Virus record (IMG/VR): IMGVR_UViG_3300044641_000792
Coordinates: 1 to 58,442 of that record
Strand: one strand, 5' to 3'
DNA from: a virus
Length of the DNA stretch: 58,442 nucleotides
Positions 58,271-58,442 of the stretch are shown one piece after another. Under the pieces are notes generated by a model. That model did not search any database, was not told the origin of the DNA, and worked only from the letters and a program-made list of their open reading frames with translations. The position numbers were made by a program, and so were the translations under genes. Position 1 is the first letter of the stretch, and every line of letters begins with the position of its first letter.

Positions 58271-58442
58271 TTAAGCAACCCAAGGAAGGGCGGTGTTCGC
58301 TGGACTCACTGGAGGATTGGCTAAAGAATCTAGTTGTCCCTGCACACACTGCTGTGCGCTTGTAATGGCTGACTCAGGAATCCAACCAATGACGGTGGCT
58401 TCTGTTAGGCTGGCGTAGGGAATGAATGCACCCTCTTGGTCA
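58271..58442 (-). CDS. DUF7936-like protein (start cut by window edge)
   Basis: Open from 58442 to the stop at 58271. Visible 56 residues contain GAFIPYASLTEATVIGWIPE then SAQQCVQGQLDSLANPP. This fits a short family of podovirus tail-region proteins (I recall DUF7936). The N-terminus lies off the window. Confidence 0.65.
   Translation of the reverse strand, partial: DQEGAFIPYASLTEATVIGWIPESAITSAQQCVQGQLDSLANPPVSPANTALPWVA

Noticed and set aside
1-58442. CRISPR array, tRNA genes, integrase, reverse transcriptase or diversity-generating retroelement
   Set aside because: I looked because related phages can carry these, but saw no spaced repeats, cloverleafs, tyrosine/serine recombinase motifs or RT motifs.

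Overview
This window looks like most of the genome of a tailed, probably podovirus-like phage of a freshwater proteobacterium. The tail genes are P22-like (gp4-like and gp10-like head-to-tail proteins), there is a very large ejected polyvalent protein, and no tape measure was recognised. Host clues are inferences: sigma70-type promoters, a perfect CTGT-N8-ACAG LexA box as used in beta- and gammaproteobacteria, and gene families typical of freshwater phage assemblies. No integrase, RNA polymerase, DNA polymerase or tRNA gene was recognised.

Layout. (1) 1-19389, minus strand: late block A. In transcription order it holds small terminase, winged-helix protein, large terminase, portal, GroES-like co-chaperonin, scaffold, decoration protein, major capsid protein, then head-to-tail adaptors and many small basic virion-type proteins, ending in a collagen-like-style repeat tail fibre cut by the window edge. 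(2) 19390-19635: divergent control region with a LexA box. (3) 19636-25863, plus strand: dense early operon of mostly unknown 50-170 residue proteins, with a Mom-like DNA modification enzyme. (4) 25846-31820, minus strand: accessory and replication operon with a toprim protein, a C5-methyltransferase-fold protein, a DEAH helicase, a ParB-like protein and a chain of small genes. (5) 31870-33448: an unusual non-coding region. It carries a roughly 700-nt ornate structured RNA on the minus strand, a terminator, a VRR-NUC nuclease gene, overlapping divergent promoters, and three blocks of GG doublets phased every 5 nt. (6) 33449-38328, plus strand: recombination operon with a PD-(D/E)XK exonuclease, an ERF annealing protein, an SSB-tip protein, an HNH-like protein and a PP-loop ATPase. 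(7) 38365-58442, minus strand: late block B. In transcription order it holds a GIY-YIG endonuclease, lysis genes (3TM holin, GH24 lysozyme), the gp10-like tail protein, ejection proteins and the 2313-residue polyvalent protein.

Late blocks A and B point the same way. If the genome is circularly permuted they would form one late operon running off position 1 into position 58442, with a short stretch missing at the join. Capsid and tail assembly, packaging and lysis are therefore served by one transcription direction. Recombination-type replication genes flank the non-coding control region.

The strongest candidates for something undescribed are the large structured RNA with a duplicated three-way-junction module, the 5-nt-phased GG arrays in the leader of the recombination operon, and a dispersed palindrome (TGTCRCAACGTTGYGACA) found at four places in a phage that encodes a ParB-like protein.
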